From: Acetobacter sp. DsW_063
Lineage (GTDB): Bacteria > Pseudomonadota > Alphaproteobacteria > Acetobacterales > Acetobacteraceae
DNA length: 56,971 bases
Reading direction: 5' to 3'
Assembly (NCBI RefSeq): GCF_002153745.1
Contig: NZ_JOPL01000006.1
Coordinates: 1-56,971 of the forward strand
In this document: positions 8,642-18,700 of the stretch, in pieces
Layout: each line of letters begins with the position of its first letter
How positions within the stretch are numbered: position 1 is the stretch's first letter
Program-made: the position numbers and the translations under genes
Notes under the pieces: generated by a model
Database searches by the model: none
What the model saw: the letters and a program-made list of their open reading frames with translations, nothing else
Told to the model about the DNA's origin: nothing

Positions 8642-10081
8642 ATGGCGGCTTTGCAGTGCCGAACGAAGATCGTCGCGACGTTGGGTCCGGCGTCCTCGAC
8701 GTACGAAGTCATCCGCGATCTTACCCTCGCGGGAGCTGACGTCTTTCGTTTCAATTTCTCGCACGGTTCGCATGAAGACCACGCGGCCCGTCACAAGATC
8801 GTTCGGCAGGTTGAGGCTGAGCTCGGCAGGCCGATCGGGATTCTGGCCGATGTGCAGGGGCCGAAGCTCCGGGTCGGCGTGTTCGCCGAAGGCCGGGTGG
8901 TGCTGGAGCAGGGTGCGCCGTTCCGCCTGGATCTCGACCCGACGCCCGGCGATACGACGCGCGTCAACCTGCCGCATCATGAGATCATCGCTGCGGCGCG
9001 ACCGGGCAGCGCGCTGCTGCTCGATGACGGTAAGCTCAAACTCACCGTCACTCACGTCGGTCCGGATTTTCTCGACACCGAAGTGACCTTCGGCGGCCCG
9101 CTGAGCAATCGCAAGGGCGTCAACGTCCCGGACGTGGTGCTGCCGATCCCGGCTTTGACGGAAAAAGACCGCGCCGATCTGGCGTTCGCGCTCGATCTTG
9201 GCGTCGACTATGTGGCGCTATCGTTCGTTCAGCGCGTTGAAGACGTGCTGGAGGCGAAGACCCTTACTGACGGCCGGGCCTGGATTATGACCAAGCTCGA
9301 AAAACCTCAGGCCATGGACAATCTGGAAGCGATTCTCGCGGCCTCCGACGCAGTCATGGTCGCTCGTGGCGATCTTGGCGTCGAGTTGCCTCCGGAAGCC
9401 GTGCCGCTTGCGCAGAAACGCATCATTCGTCTGGCCCGCACGCTGGGCAAGCCGGTGGTTGTAGCGACGCAGATGCTGGAGAGCATGATCTCGGCGCCCA
9501 CGCCGACGCGGGCAGAAGCCTCGGACGTAGCCACGGCCGTTTTCGACGGCGCGGATGCGGTGATGCTTTCGGCGGAATCGGCTGCCGGTCAATATCCGCG
9601 CGAGGCGGTGACGATCATGAACCGGATTGTGCAGCGCGTGGAGGCTGACGCAGGCTGGAGGACGTTGATGCAGGCCGGGCGACTGGAGCCCGAGCATTAC
9701 GTGGCTGACGCGATCGCTGGCGCTGCACAACAAGTGGCTGCGACCATCGGCGCGAGTGCGATCGTCGCCTACACTCATACCGGCCCAACAGCCTTGCGCG
9801 TCGCCCGCGAGCGGCCGATGTCGCCTATTCTGGGTGTCACGCCGACCATCGACACGGCGCGCAGGCTTGCGGTCGTATGGGGCGTGCAGCCTCGGGTCAG
9901 TAATCCGGACAAGCCCGTGCGCGACGCGGAGACCATGGTTTCCACGGCGCTCGATATCGCAATCGGCGGTGGTTTCACGAAGTCGGAAGAGTCCATCGTC
10001 ATCGCGGCGGGGATGCCGTTTGGCGTCAGCGGTTCGACCAATACGCTGCGCGTGGCCAAGGCGCCTAAGGCTGCCGGATAA
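8642..10081 (+). CDS. pyk: Pyruvate kinase
   Basis: The enzyme transfers phosphate from phosphoenolpyruvate to ADP, the last step of glycolysis. At 479 residues it is full length. Visible are the N-terminal RTKIVATLGPAS, FRFNFSHG, the DVQGPKLRVG strand, the catalytic-site MTKLEKPQAMDN, MVARGDLGVELP and the signature KPVVVATQMLESM. The C-terminal allosteric domain (VAYTHTGPTALRVARERP) is present. ATG 8642 has a strong GGGAGG 8 bases upstream; upstream in-frame codons belong to the preceding SH3 gene region. No gltA or gapA-type partner is nearby. Confidence 0.97.
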   Translation: MAALQCRTKIVATLGPASSTYEVIRDLTLAGADVFRFNFSHGSHEDHAARHKIVRQVEAELGRPIGILADVQGPKLRVGVFAEGRVVLEQGAPFRLDLDPTPGDTTRVNLPHHEIIAAARPGSALLLDDGKLKLTVTHVGPDFLDTEVTFGGPLSNRKGVNVPDVVLPIPALTEKDRADLAFALDLGVDYVALSFVQRVEDVLEAKTLTDGRAWIMTKLEKPQAMDNLEAILAASDAVMVARGDLGVELPPEAVPLAQKRIIRLARTLGKPVVVATQMLESMISAPTPTRAEASDVATAVFDGADAVMLSAESAAGQYPREAVTIMNRIVQRVEADAGWRTLMQAGRLEPEHYVADAIAGAAQQVAATIGASAIVAYTHTGPTALRVARERPMSPILGVTPTIDTARRLAVVWGVQPRVSNPDKPVRDAETMVSTALDIAIGGGFTKSEESIVIAAGMPFGVSGSTNTLRVAKAPKAAG

Positions 10082-10191
10082 GGGTAAGGATGTCGCGCCG
10101 ATGGTGGCTCTTCCGCGCGACCGGGCCTAAGAAGGGGTAAATCTGGCGCGTGAGGGCGGATAGGCCCTCATGCGAGCATTACAGGCGCGGC

Positions 10192-11550
10192 ATGAACACG
10201 ACACGACGATATTTCGGCACCGACGGAATCCGGGGCACGGCCAATACTTCGCCCATGACGGTTGAGGTGGCCCAGAAGCTGGGACAGGCGGCGGGGTTGC
10301 ATTTCAGGCGGGGCGCACACCGCCATCGTGTCGTGGTGGGCAAGGACACGCGCTTGTCCGGTTATATGATCGAATGCGCGCTGGTCGCCGGGTTCCTGTC
10401 GGCCGGGATGGACGTGACGCTTGTGGGGCCGATGCCGACGCCCGCCATCGCCATGCTGACGCGCTCGCTACGCGCTGACCTAGGCGTCATGATCTCTGCG
10501 TCGCACAATCCATTCGGCGACAACGGCATCAAGCTGTTCGGGCCGGACGGTTTCAAATTGTCGGACCGGGAGGAAACGACCATCGAGGCGTTGATGGGCG
10601 CTGACCTGTCGTCACGTCTCGCCTCGCCGTCCGAGATCGGACGCGCGTCCCGCCTTAACGACGCCGCCGGAAGGTATGTCGAGCATGCCAAGGCGTCTTT
10701 TCCGCGTGGTCGCCGTCTGGATGGCTTGAAGATCGTCATCGACTGCGCTCACGGCGCAGCATATCGCGTCGCGCCGACTGCTCTGTGGGAACTCGGCGCG
10801 GACGTCATTCGCATTGGCTGCGCGCCGGACGGCGTAAACATCAACGAGGGGTGCGGCTCGACGCACCCGGAATCGCTCTGCGAAGCGGTGGTGGCGCACG
10901 GTGCGGACCTGGGGATTGCCTTGGACGGCGACGCAGACCGGATGCTGCTTGCCGACGAAACGGGACGGCTGATCGACGGCGATCAGATTATCGGACTGAT
11001 CGCCCGGTCGTGGGCTGCGCAGGCCAGGCTGGCTACGCCTTCAGTTGTGGCGACGGTGATGTCCAATATGGGACTGGAGCGCTTTCTGTCCTCGTTGGGC
11101 CTCGATCTCGTCCGGACTGCGGTCGGCGATCGCTACGTCGTGGAGCGTATGCGGGAGGGTGGCGCGAATCTGGGCGGGGAACAGTCCGGACATGTGGTGC
11201 TGTCGGACTTCGCAACGACCGGCGACGGGCTGGTTGCGGCGTTGCAGGTTCTCGCTGTGCTGATCGAGGACGGGCGTCCGGCCAGCGAAGTTTGCAGCGT
11301 GTTCACGCCATTTCCGCAAAAGCTGAAAAACATCCGCTTTGCCGGCCCCAGCCCGCTGAAGCTTCCGGATGTGGAGGCGGCGCGGGACGCCATCGTCGCG
11401 AGGCTTGGCGATGGCGGACGGCTTGTGTTGCGGGAAAGTGGAACGGAGCCGCTGGTGCGGGTGATGGTCGAGGCCGAAGACGCCGCCATCGTGGAGGCGG
11501 CAGTCGACGATATGTGCGCCGCGATCCAGAACGCCTGCGTTCCGGCCTGA
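10192..11550 (+). CDS. glmM: Phosphoglucosamine mutase
   Basis: GlmM converts glucosamine-6-phosphate to glucosamine-1-phosphate on the route to UDP-GlcNAc, for peptidoglycan and LPS. The 452-residue protein begins [11 protein letters not shown], has the phosphoserine loop [14 protein letters not shown] (active Ser about 104), the Mg-binding DGDADR loop and the C-terminal [14 protein letters not shown] phosphate-binding motif. ATG 10192 gives the family start. thiD begins 3 bases after its stop, so the two are probably co-transcribed, although they share no pathway. Confidence 0.97.
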   Translation: MNTTRRYFGTDGIRGTANTSPMTVEVAQKLGQAAGLHFRRGAHRHRVVVGKDTRLSGYMIECALVAGFLSAGMDVTLVGPMPTPAIAMLTRSLRADLGVMISASHNPFGDNGIKLFGPDGFKLSDREETTIEALMGADLSSRLASPSEIGRASRLNDAAGRYVEHAKASFPRGRRLDGLKIVIDCAHGAAYRVAPTALWELGADVIRIGCAPDGVNINEGCGSTHPESLCEAVVAHGADLGIALDGDADRMLLADETGRLIDGDQIIGLIARSWAAQARLATPSVVATVMSNMGLERFLSSLGLDLVRTAVGDRYVVERMREGGANLGGEQSGHVVLSDFATTGDGLVAALQVLAVLIEDGRPASEVCSVFTPFPQKLKNIRFAGPSPLKLPDVEAARDAIVARLGDGGRLVLRESGTEPLVRVMVEAEDAAIVEAAVDDMCAAIQNACVPA

Positions 11551-11553
11551 CCC

Positions 11554-12357
11554 TTGCAAGGGCGGGTTCTCAGTATCGCGGGTAGCGACTCTGGCGGCGG
11601 GGCCGGGATTCAGGCCGATCTGAAGACAATCACGGCTCTGGGTGGCTTCGCGATGACGGCGATAACCGCCCTGACCGCACAGAATACTGTGGGTGTTTTT
11701 GGCGTGGTTGAAACGCCTCCGGAGTTTTTGAGAACACAGATTCGATGTGTGCTCGACGATATTGGAACGGACGCGTTCAAGAGCGGGATGCTGGGCGGGG
11801 CCGATAACATCGCGGTAGTGGCGGAGGAAATCGCCACCTATCGCAAGGTCCCGTTCGTTCTCGACCCGGTGATGATCGCCAAGGGCGGCGCCGCGCTTTT
11901 GCACGAGAACGCCGTTGACGCCCTGATCGGGGTTCTAATGCCGTTGGCGACGGTGATTACGCCCAATATCCCTGAGGCTGAGCGGTTGATCGGTGGCCGC
12001 ATCGTCGACGAGCGCGATATGGCGGAAGCCGGGCGACTGCTGCGCGCGCGCGGAGCGACTGCTGTTTTGGTAAAAGGCGGTCATCTACCGGGGACGATAC
12101 TGACGGATGTGCTGATCGCCGACGGTATGGAGGAGGCGTTTACCGCTCCGAGAATCGAAACCCGGCACACGCACGGGACCGGATGCACACTAGCCAGCGC
12201 CATAGCCACGCGACTGGCGCAAGGCCGCCCTTTGCGAGACGCTGTGGCGGACGCGCGCGCTTACTTGCGCGCGGCGATCGAGCGCGCGCCGGGGTACGGC
12301 GCGGGGGCCGGCCCGCTCAACCATGGCGCGGCGTTTGCCGAAATCGCGCACGGTTGA
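11554..12357 (+). CDS. thiD: Hydroxymethylpyrimidine/phosphomethylpyrimidine kinase
   Basis: ThiD phosphorylates HMP and HMP-phosphate to HMP-pyrophosphate for thiamine synthesis. The protein (267 residues) starts with the family block GRVLSIAGSDSGGGAGIQADLKT and keeps the substrate-site DPVMIAKGG and the C-terminal anion-hole motif THGTGCTLASAIA. The start is TTG 11554, three bases after the glmM stop, with no clear ribosome binding site, so translational coupling to glmM is likely. I see no TPP riboswitch upstream, which fits a gene inside a glmM transcript. Its stop lies 15 bases from the convergent ctrA stop. Confidence 0.95.
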   Translation: MQGRVLSIAGSDSGGGAGIQADLKTITALGGFAMTAITALTAQNTVGVFGVVETPPEFLRTQIRCVLDDIGTDAFKSGMLGGADNIAVVAEEIATYRKVPFVLDPVMIAKGGAALLHENAVDALIGVLMPLATVITPNIPEAERLIGGRIVDERDMAEAGRLLRARGATAVLVKGGHLPGTILTDVLIADGMEEAFTAPRIETRHTHGTGCTLASAIATRLAQGRPLRDAVADARAYLRAAIERAPGYGAGAGPLNHGAAFAEIAHG

Positions 12358-12372
12358 CCTCTCGCAGTTCGA

Positions 12373-13113
12373 TCAGGCGGCGAACTGGTCGAGGTTCGCC
12401 AGTTCGCTGACTTGCTCCGTCGTTTCGGCGCCGAGTCTCTGGTTTGGTTCGCGCAGCATATAGCCGCGACCCCAGACGGTGGTGATGAGATTGCCCGCTC
12501 CGGCCGCCTGCAGTTTTTTTCGCAATTTGCAGATGAATACGTCGATGATCTTCATCTCCGGTTCATCCATCCCGCCATATAAGTGGTTGAGGAAAGCATC
12601 TTTTGTGAGAACCATGCCTTTGCGGAGGACCAGCAACTCCAGAATTGCGTATTCCTTGCCCGTCAAATGGACCGGAGCTTCGTCAACCTTGACTTCCCGG
12701 CTGTCGAGACTGAGGCACAGAGAGCCGATCCGTAGCGTGGGTTCGCTGAAACCCTTGGAGCGACGCAGGATCGCTTGCATGCGAGCAATCAGCTCCTCTG
12801 CGTCGAAAGGCTTCGTCAGATAATCGTCCGCGCCGACAGAGAAGGCTTTAACCTTCGCTTGCGGGCGCGTCAGGCTGGATAGAACGATGATCGGCGTGGT
12901 CACTCGGGCGGCGCGGACGCGGCGGACGACTTCATAGCCCTCCATGTCGCGGAGCATCAGTTCGAGTACCGCGAGATCATAGTCGTAATGCCGCAACATT
13001 TCGATCGCCTCTTCGCCTGCGGCGACGTGATCCACTGTAAAACCAGCGCTTTTCATGATTTGGGCGATCTCTCCGACCGCACCCATATCGTCCTCAACCA
13101 GCAGTACACGCAT
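12373..13113 (-). CDS. ctrA: CtrA-family response regulator with Glu at the phosphorylation site
   Basis: CtrA is the OmpR-class master regulator of cell cycle or motility in alphaproteobacteria. The 246-residue protein has a receiver domain (1-115) and a winged-helix DNA-binding domain (about 125-230). The latter contains the CtrA-specific block HLTGKEY...LFLNHLYGGMDEPE-type, here FLNHLYGGMDEPEMKIID followed by VFICKLRKKL. The acidic pair D8-D9, the switch Ser in IIVLSSL and Lys in YLTKPF are all kept. Residue 51, which accepts phosphate in CtrA, is Glu (YDYDLAVLELMLRDMEGYE; codon GAA). The C-terminus ends FAA, like the Ala-Ala ClpXP degron of Caulobacter CtrA. It is divergent from fliI, pointing to flagellar control. 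The rest of the receiver is more diverged than the DNA-binding half. Confidence 0.92.
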   Translation of the reverse strand: MRVLLVEDDMGAVGEIAQIMKSAGFTVDHVAAGEEAIEMLRHYDYDLAVLELMLRDMEGYEVVRRVRAARVTTPIIVLSSLTRPQAKVKAFSVGADDYLTKPFDAEELIARMQAILRRSKGFSEPTLRIGSLCLSLDSREVKVDEAPVHLTGKEYAILELLVLRKGMVLTKDAFLNHLYGGMDEPEMKIIDVFICKLRKKLQAAGAGNLITTVWGRGYMLREPNQRLGAETTEQVSELANLDQFAA

Positions 13114-13288
13114 TTTTCGACCCCCCCGGTGTGGCGTTGATCAATAGTTACCATTTATGGTTGTATGTGTCCAAAGAAATTTCTCGTAAAGCGTGTATAA
13201 AGACATTTATTTTATGATAAATATAGAAACATCGTATTATTTTTGATCAAATTTCTAGACAAATATCGATTTTTTGGGAGATTTGCTC
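13114..13288. promoter_or_regulatory. AT-rich divergent ctrA/fliI control region with two TTGATCAA palindromes
   Basis: This 175-base gap between the divergent ctrA and fliI starts is far AT-richer than its neighbours. The 8-base palindrome TTGATCAA occurs twice, at 13137-13144 and 13243-13250, spaced 106 bases (close to ten helical turns). I found no GANTC (CcrM) site and no clear TTAA-N7-TTAA CtrA box. The promoters of both genes must lie here. Any operator role for the palindromes is inference. Confidence 0.45.
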
Positions 13289-14683
13289 GTGTCGATGAGT
13301 ATTCTGGATCGAATATCGGCAACTTGTGCGTGTATTCCTTCTGCTGTTGCTACTGCGAAAATCGCATCGATTTCTGGCCTCGCGGTGACGGTGAACGGTC
13401 TCGCGGGGTTGGCCAGTATCGGCGACCGCGTAACGATTGTGCGTAGAGACGGGTCGGAGACGCTGGCGGAGATCGTGGGCTTCTCGGCGACGACCGCGCG
13501 GGCGATGGCGTTTGGCAGCCTCGATGGCGTCGGCGCTGGAGCAGAAGTGAGGTTGCCCGTGTTCATCGGCGCCCGGGCGCCAACGCCGGGGGGGAGTCTT
13601 CGCGTGTCGGACGGGTGGATTGGACGCATCGTCGATCCGCTCGGTCGTCCACTGGACGGCAAGGGCCCCCTTCCGCCGGGTCCTGAATGGCGCGCCGTGA
13701 GGGCTGCGCCGCCCGACGCCACTCTTCGTGCGCGGTTAGGGGCGCGGATCGATCTTGGCGTCCGCGCCATGAACCTGTTCACCACTTGCCGTCAGGGGCA
13801 GCGGCTCGGTCTCTTCGCCGGATCTGGCGTCGGCAAATCGACGCTTCTTTCCATGTTGGCCCGTAACACCGCATGCGACGTATCCGTCATTTCTCTGGTC
13901 GGGGAGCGCGGGCGTGAAGTCCGGGAGTTCGTGGAGGATGATCTCGGCCCCGAAGGGCTGGCGCGTTCTGTCGTAATCGTCGCGACGTCGGACGCGCCTC
14001 CGCTGATGCGACGAGAGGCGGCTTACGCGGCGACGGCCGTGGCGGAGTATTTCCGCGACCGGGGCAAGTCGGCGTTGCTCTTGATGGATAGCGTCACACG
14101 TTTCTGTCAGGCGTTGCGCGAGATCGGTCTTTCCACGGGAGAGCCCCCCGCGACCCGTGGCTATCCTCCCTCGGTGTTCGCCGAACTGCCCCGGTTGCTG
14201 GAGCGCGCGGGGCCGGGACTGGCTCAGGCGGACGGAGCGGTAGGGCAGATCACGGCGCTGTTTACGGTTCTGGTGGAGGGAGACGACCACAATGAACCTG
14301 TCGCCGACGCCGTAAGAGGCATTCTGGACGGGCACATCGTGCTCGACCGCAAGATTGGCGAGGCAGGTCGTTATCCCGCTATCGACGTGCTGCGCTCTCT
14401 CTCCCGTTCCGTGCCGGGTTGTAATTCCGGTGCGGAGAATGCACTGACCCGTCGCGCTCGAAGTCTGATGTCAGTGCACGCGGATATGGCCGATATGATT
14501 CGGCTCGGCGCCTATCGACCCGGTTCGGATTCCAGAGTTGACGAAGCCATCGCCCTGGTTCCCGGCATCGAGACTGTTCTGGCTCAGGATCGCCGCGAGC
14601 GCTCCACTTTGTCAGCTTCATTCGACGCTCTGCGCGACGTCCTGCGCGAAGAGCCTGTTCCTGTCGACGACACGCCCTCCTGA
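13289..14683 (+). CDS. fliI: Flagellar export ATPase FliI
   Basis: FliI is the hexameric F1-like ATPase that drives export of flagellar subunits at the cytoplasmic face of the basal body. The protein (464 residues) has an N-terminal beta-barrel domain, the Walker A loop AGSGVGKST in the run LGLFAGSGVGKSTLLSMLAR, the VGERGREVREF block, Walker B LLLMDSVTRF and the ATRGYPPSVFAELPRLLERAG signature. GTG 13289 is preferred over upstream TTG 13274 because GGGAG (13276-13280) sits 8 bases before it; ATG 13295 is an alternative. fliJ follows after 40 bases. It is divergent from ctrA. Confidence 0.95.
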   Translation: MSMSILDRISATCACIPSAVATAKIASISGLAVTVNGLAGLASIGDRVTIVRRDGSETLAEIVGFSATTARAMAFGSLDGVGAGAEVRLPVFIGARAPTPGGSLRVSDGWIGRIVDPLGRPLDGKGPLPPGPEWRAVRAAPPDATLRARLGARIDLGVRAMNLFTTCRQGQRLGLFAGSGVGKSTLLSMLARNTACDVSVISLVGERGREVREFVEDDLGPEGLARSVVIVATSDAPPLMRREAAYAATAVAEYFRDRGKSALLLMDSVTRFCQALREIGLSTGEPPATRGYPPSVFAELPRLLERAGPGLAQADGAVGQITALFTVLVEGDDHNEPVADAVRGILDGHIVLDRKIGEAGRYPAIDVLRSLSRSVPGCNSGAENALTRRARSLMSVHADMADMIRLGAYRPGSDSRVDEAIALVPGIETVLAQDRRERSTLSASFDALRDVLREEPVPVDDTPS

Positions 14684-14723
14684 TGCGTCGCAGTCTTTTC
14701 CACCTTAACTCAGGACAATTGTC

Positions 14724-15164
14724 ATGCCTTCCTCGGCTCTTCCTTCCTTGCGGCGTCTGAGAAAACAGGAGCTGGAAGAAGCACAAACGATGCTGGCCGC
14801 AGCACAGGCGCGCGCGATGATCGCGGCGGACGCGGTAAAAATCGCCGAACAGAACCTGCTCAACGAGCGGGAGGCGGCGATGGATTTCTCCGCAGACGAT
14901 CACGTGGTCGAAGCGTATTCGCGGTGGCTGCCGGTCGGCCGCGCTGCACTGGAACGGGCCCGCGGCCTCGAGCAGGATGCGGCGATGGAGGTGGAGGCGA
15001 GCCGGACCCGCCTGACGCTCGCACGCGCGGCGTTCGAGGCGGTCGAAAAGCTGATGGAGATCAGGCGTCAGGAGAAAGAGGCGGCTAGTCGCCGGAAAGA
15101 GCAGAACACGCTCGACGATATTGCCGGTCGCGTGCGGTCCGCGTCGGAGCCGGAACCGGAGTGA
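14724..15164 (+). CDS. fliJ: Flagellar export chaperone FliJ-like coiled-coil protein
   Basis: A 146-residue, strongly charged, almost wholly helical protein (LRRLRKQELEEAQTMLAAA, then ERARGLEQDAAMEVEAS and EKLMEIRRQEKEAASRRKEQ) with coiled-coil heptads. FliJ is the central stalk that links the FliI hexamer to the export gate, and it sits directly downstream of fliI in most flagellar operons. The sequence itself is poorly conserved, so the call rests on position, size and coiled-coil character. AGGA lies 7 bases before the ATG. Confidence 0.75.
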   Translation: MPSSALPSLRRLRKQELEEAQTMLAAAQARAMIAADAVKIAEQNLLNEREAAMDFSADDHVVEAYSRWLPVGRAALERARGLEQDAAMEVEASRTRLTLARAAFEAVEKLMEIRRQEKEAASRRKEQNTLDDIAGRVRSASEPEPE

Positions 15165-15283
15165 AGGCTTAGCGGTCCGACTGCCCGACGTAGCTTTTCT
15201 GGTCGCCCGCTTTTCCGGCGCCGCCCCCTGACGCATGACGGTCGTGACGGCTAAGAATGGCGCATGCCAGCAGGAGTCGGGAA

Positions 15284-15787
15284 ATGACCGTCGCACAAGT
15301 CGAACTGCCTACCCGTGTCGACACGGAGCGGCTGGCGCGCGTCATCGCGGGCCTTGCGCGTCCTGGCGACGCGATCCTGTTGTCCGGACCGCTAGGGGCG
15401 GGGAAAAGCGTTTTCGCGCGGGCCTTTCTGCGCGCCCTGCATGACGATCCGACGCTGGAGGTTCCCAGTCCGACGTTCACTCTTGTCCAGATGTATGAGA
15501 GTCCCGACGTGGTCGTCGCGCATTTCGACCTGTGGCGCCTTGATGGACCCGACGCTCTGGAGGAGCTCGGGTGGGATGACGCGCGGGCGGGGATCGTGCT
15601 CGTCGAATGGCCCGAGAGGCTTGGGGCGCTGGCACCCTCGGGTGCGCTGCATGTGACGCTGACGCCCTCCCTGGCGGAATCCGTGGAGGATTTCACCGCT
15701 GAAGACGCGCAGCGTATCGCATTGGTGGAAGGGTGGCCGGATCGCGATCCGGCCGGTCGTTGGGTCGACGGCGAGGGCGTGTTGTGA
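15284..15787 (+). CDS. tsaE: tRNA t6A37 threonylcarbamoyl ATPase TsaE
   Basis: TsaE is the P-loop ATPase that works with TsaB-TsaD in making t6A at position 37 of ANN-decoding tRNAs. The 167-residue protein has the P-loop LSGPLGAGKSVFARAF, the switch PSPTFTLVQMYE, the FDLWRLDGPDALEELGWDD block and VLVEWPERLG. ATG 15284 has CAGGAG 8 bases upstream, which is better than the earlier ATG 15257. Its TGA overlaps the GTG of addB in GTGA, so the two are translationally coupled. In many alphaproteobacteria two genes (amgK, murU) lie between tsaE and addB; they are missing here. Confidence 0.93.
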   Translation: MTVAQVELPTRVDTERLARVIAGLARPGDAILLSGPLGAGKSVFARAFLRALHDDPTLEVPSPTFTLVQMYESPDVVVAHFDLWRLDGPDALEELGWDDARAGIVLVEWPERLGALAPSGALHVTLTPSLAESVEDFTAEDAQRIALVEGWPDRDPAGRWVDGEGVL

Positions 15788-18700
15788 CCGGCGCTTCAGG
15801 CGTTTTCACGATCCCGGCGCATCTGCGTTTTCTTGACGAAATCGCGGCGCGTTGGGCGGCTGGAGTTGATAACGACGTCGAGCGCATCGGCGACGGCGCT
15901 ATTCTTTTACCAGGTCGACGTGCGGCCCGCGCCCTGACCGAGGCGTTCTTGCGTCATGCTGACGGGCGCGCTGTTCTGCTGCCCCGCATCATGCCAATCG
16001 GTGGGCTGGACGAGGCGGAGACTGCGCTGGGGAGTTCCGACAGCCTGCTTCTGCCTCCGGCCGTTCCGACAATGCGACGGTTGGCGGTTCTGACGCGGCT
16101 GGTTCTTCAGGCCGGGCAGGCGTTTGGAACGCGTCCGACGCTGGATCAGGCTTGGCCTCTTGCGCGGGCGCTGGCCGATCTGATGGACGAGGCCGAATGG
16201 GCAGGCGTCGATCTTGCAGAACGGCTCCCGGACGCAGTCGAGGATGGGTTCGCCGATCACTGGCGGGTGACGCTGGATTTCCTGCGCATCGTCACGGCGG
16301 CGTGGCCGCAATGGCTCGAAGAGCAGGGTTTGATGAACCCGGTCGCGCGGCGGATCGCGCTTCTGAGGGCGCAGGGGCGTTACTGGGAAGGCGCGGGCGC
16401 GCTGTCGGGGCAGGACGGGCGCCTTTGGGCGGTGGGATTCACCGATGCGCTGCCCGCCACCGTGGACGCCCTGCGCGGCGTGCTGGCGCATCCGGCCGGA
16501 CTGCTGGTCGTGCCCGGTCTCGATCTCACGATGGATGACGAGAGTTTCGCTGCCCTTCCTGACGGACACCCACAGAACGGGTTGTCACGGTTACTTGCCG
16601 ACCTGGACACGACGCGCGGCGACGTGACGCGTTGGGACTCGATTTTCGGGGGCGAGGAGGAGCGTGCGCGCGCCGGGATCGCCGGGCGGGCGACGACGAT
16701 CGCCCGCGTGTTGCTGCCTGCCACGGCGCTGGGGGATTGGACTGCGAATCAGGAACGCGGATCCTGCGCCGGGCTGACGCGTCTGACTCCCGCTGATCAG
16801 CAGGAAGAAGCAGCCGCCATTGCGTTGGCGTTGCGCGCGGCCATCGAGACGCCGGGGCGGCGGGCGGCGCTTGTCACCCCGGACCGCACTTTGGCCGCGC
16901 GGGTGGCCGCCGAGTTGCGACGTTGGGACGTGCTGGCGGACGATAGTGCCGGCGAGCCTTTGCTCTCCACGCCGCCCGCCACGTTGCTGCGCCTTGTCGT
17001 GCAGGCGGTCGACAGTGCGCTGGCGCCAGTGGCGCTACTCGCTCTTTTGAAACATCCTTTCGTTGCATGTGGGTTTACGGTCGGAGACTGTCGCGCTTCG
17101 GCGCGCCTTCTGGAGCGCCGTCTCCTGCGCGGGCCGGCCCCGGCGCCCGGACTCGCCGGGCTGCGCGCGCGGCTGGCGTCGGTGCGTGGAAAGCGGATCG
17201 ACGGGGACGACGGCTCCTCGGCCGATCGCCCGGACAGCCCGGCCTCGCTCGACATTTTTCTCGATACGCTCGACAGGTGTTTGGCTCCGGCGCTCACGGC
17301 GGCGGCGGAAGACAGGCCCCTTCCCGAGCAGGTCAAGGCGTTGCTGGAAACCGTCGAGGCGTTGGCGACGACGGCGGAGACGTCGGGCGCCGAGCGGCTG
17401 TGGCGTGGAGAAGAAGGCGAGGCTCTGGCGCAGCGATGTTCGGAGTTGATCGCTGCGACGGATATCCTGCCGTCCCAGCCCTGGGCCGTGCTCGACGGAC
17501 TGCTCTGCGCCGTGTTGAGCGAAGACCGCGTCGCGACCCGGCGCGTATTGCGTGGGCGGGACGATGCGATCCTGACTCTGCATCCGCGTGTGTTCATCTG
17601 GGGTTTGACGGAAGCGCGTTTGCAGAGCGTCGAGGTGATGGTGCTCGGCGGCCTGGTGGAGGCGGTGTGGCCGCCTGCGACCGATCCGGGGCCGTGGCTA
17701 AGTCGCCCCATGCGCGCCCGCGTCGGGTTGCCGTCCCCGGAGCGCGCAATCGGACAGGCCGCGCATGATTTCGCGTCCTGCGTCGCAGCGGCTGACGAGG
17801 TGATTTTATCCACGCCCGGACGCAGGGATGGCGCGCCTGCGGTGCCCGCCCGCTGGCTGGTGCGGCTCGATGCGTTTCTCGCCGGGCGCAGGCAGTCGCT
17901 GCCAGAACATCCTGCTCAGGCGTGGCTCAAGCGGCTTGATAGGCCAGAAGGTGCTGCCGTTGCGGCGGCTCCGCCGCAGCCGCGTCCGCCGCTCGCACGT
18001 CGTCCACGCAGGTTGAGCGTCACCGAAATCGAGACCTGGATTCGTGATCCTTACGCAATCTATGCGCGACATGTGCTGCGCCTGCGGCCTCTTGATCCAC
18101 TGGAGCAGTCTGTCGACGCCTCGGATTACGGAACGCTGGTGCATGCGGCGCTTGATCTGTGGTTGCACGAAATTGGCGTTGGATGGCCGCATGATGCGCA
18201 GGCGCGTTTGCGTCGGATTTTCGAAAACTGCCTTGATGAGGCTGGCTTGCGGCCAGCGCTCGCGGCGTGGTGGCGTCCCCGGCTGATGCGAATCGCGGAC
18301 TGGGTGGCTGAGGCGGAAGGCGTGCGTCGAGGGACGGGCGCACCGCGCGCCATCCTGACGGAGGCGTCCGGGCTGGCGACGATTACCGATGCGCCGGGCG
18401 GCGCGTTTCAACTGAAGGGCCGCGCCGACAGGATCGACCTTTTCGACGACGGTTCGGCGGCGCTTCTCGATTACAAGACTGGATCGGTTCCAAGCGGAAA
18501 AGCCGTTCTTGAAGGCTGGAGCCCGCAACTTCCTCTGGAAGCGGCCATGCTGACGCGGGGCGCGTTCCCGAGCGCCGCGGCGAAGGCGGTCGATGCAGCG
18601 CTTGCCCCTTCGGCCCTGCTGTACTGGCGTCTGACGGGAGGCGCGCCGCCCGGCGAGGAGACCGCCGTTACGTCAAAGGTGGACACTGTGGGAGAGCTCG

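Noticed and set aside
11500..11560. TPP riboswitch upstream of thiD
   Set aside because: The gap from glmM is only 3 bases, so no room for an aptamer; thiD is likely translated from the glmM transcript.
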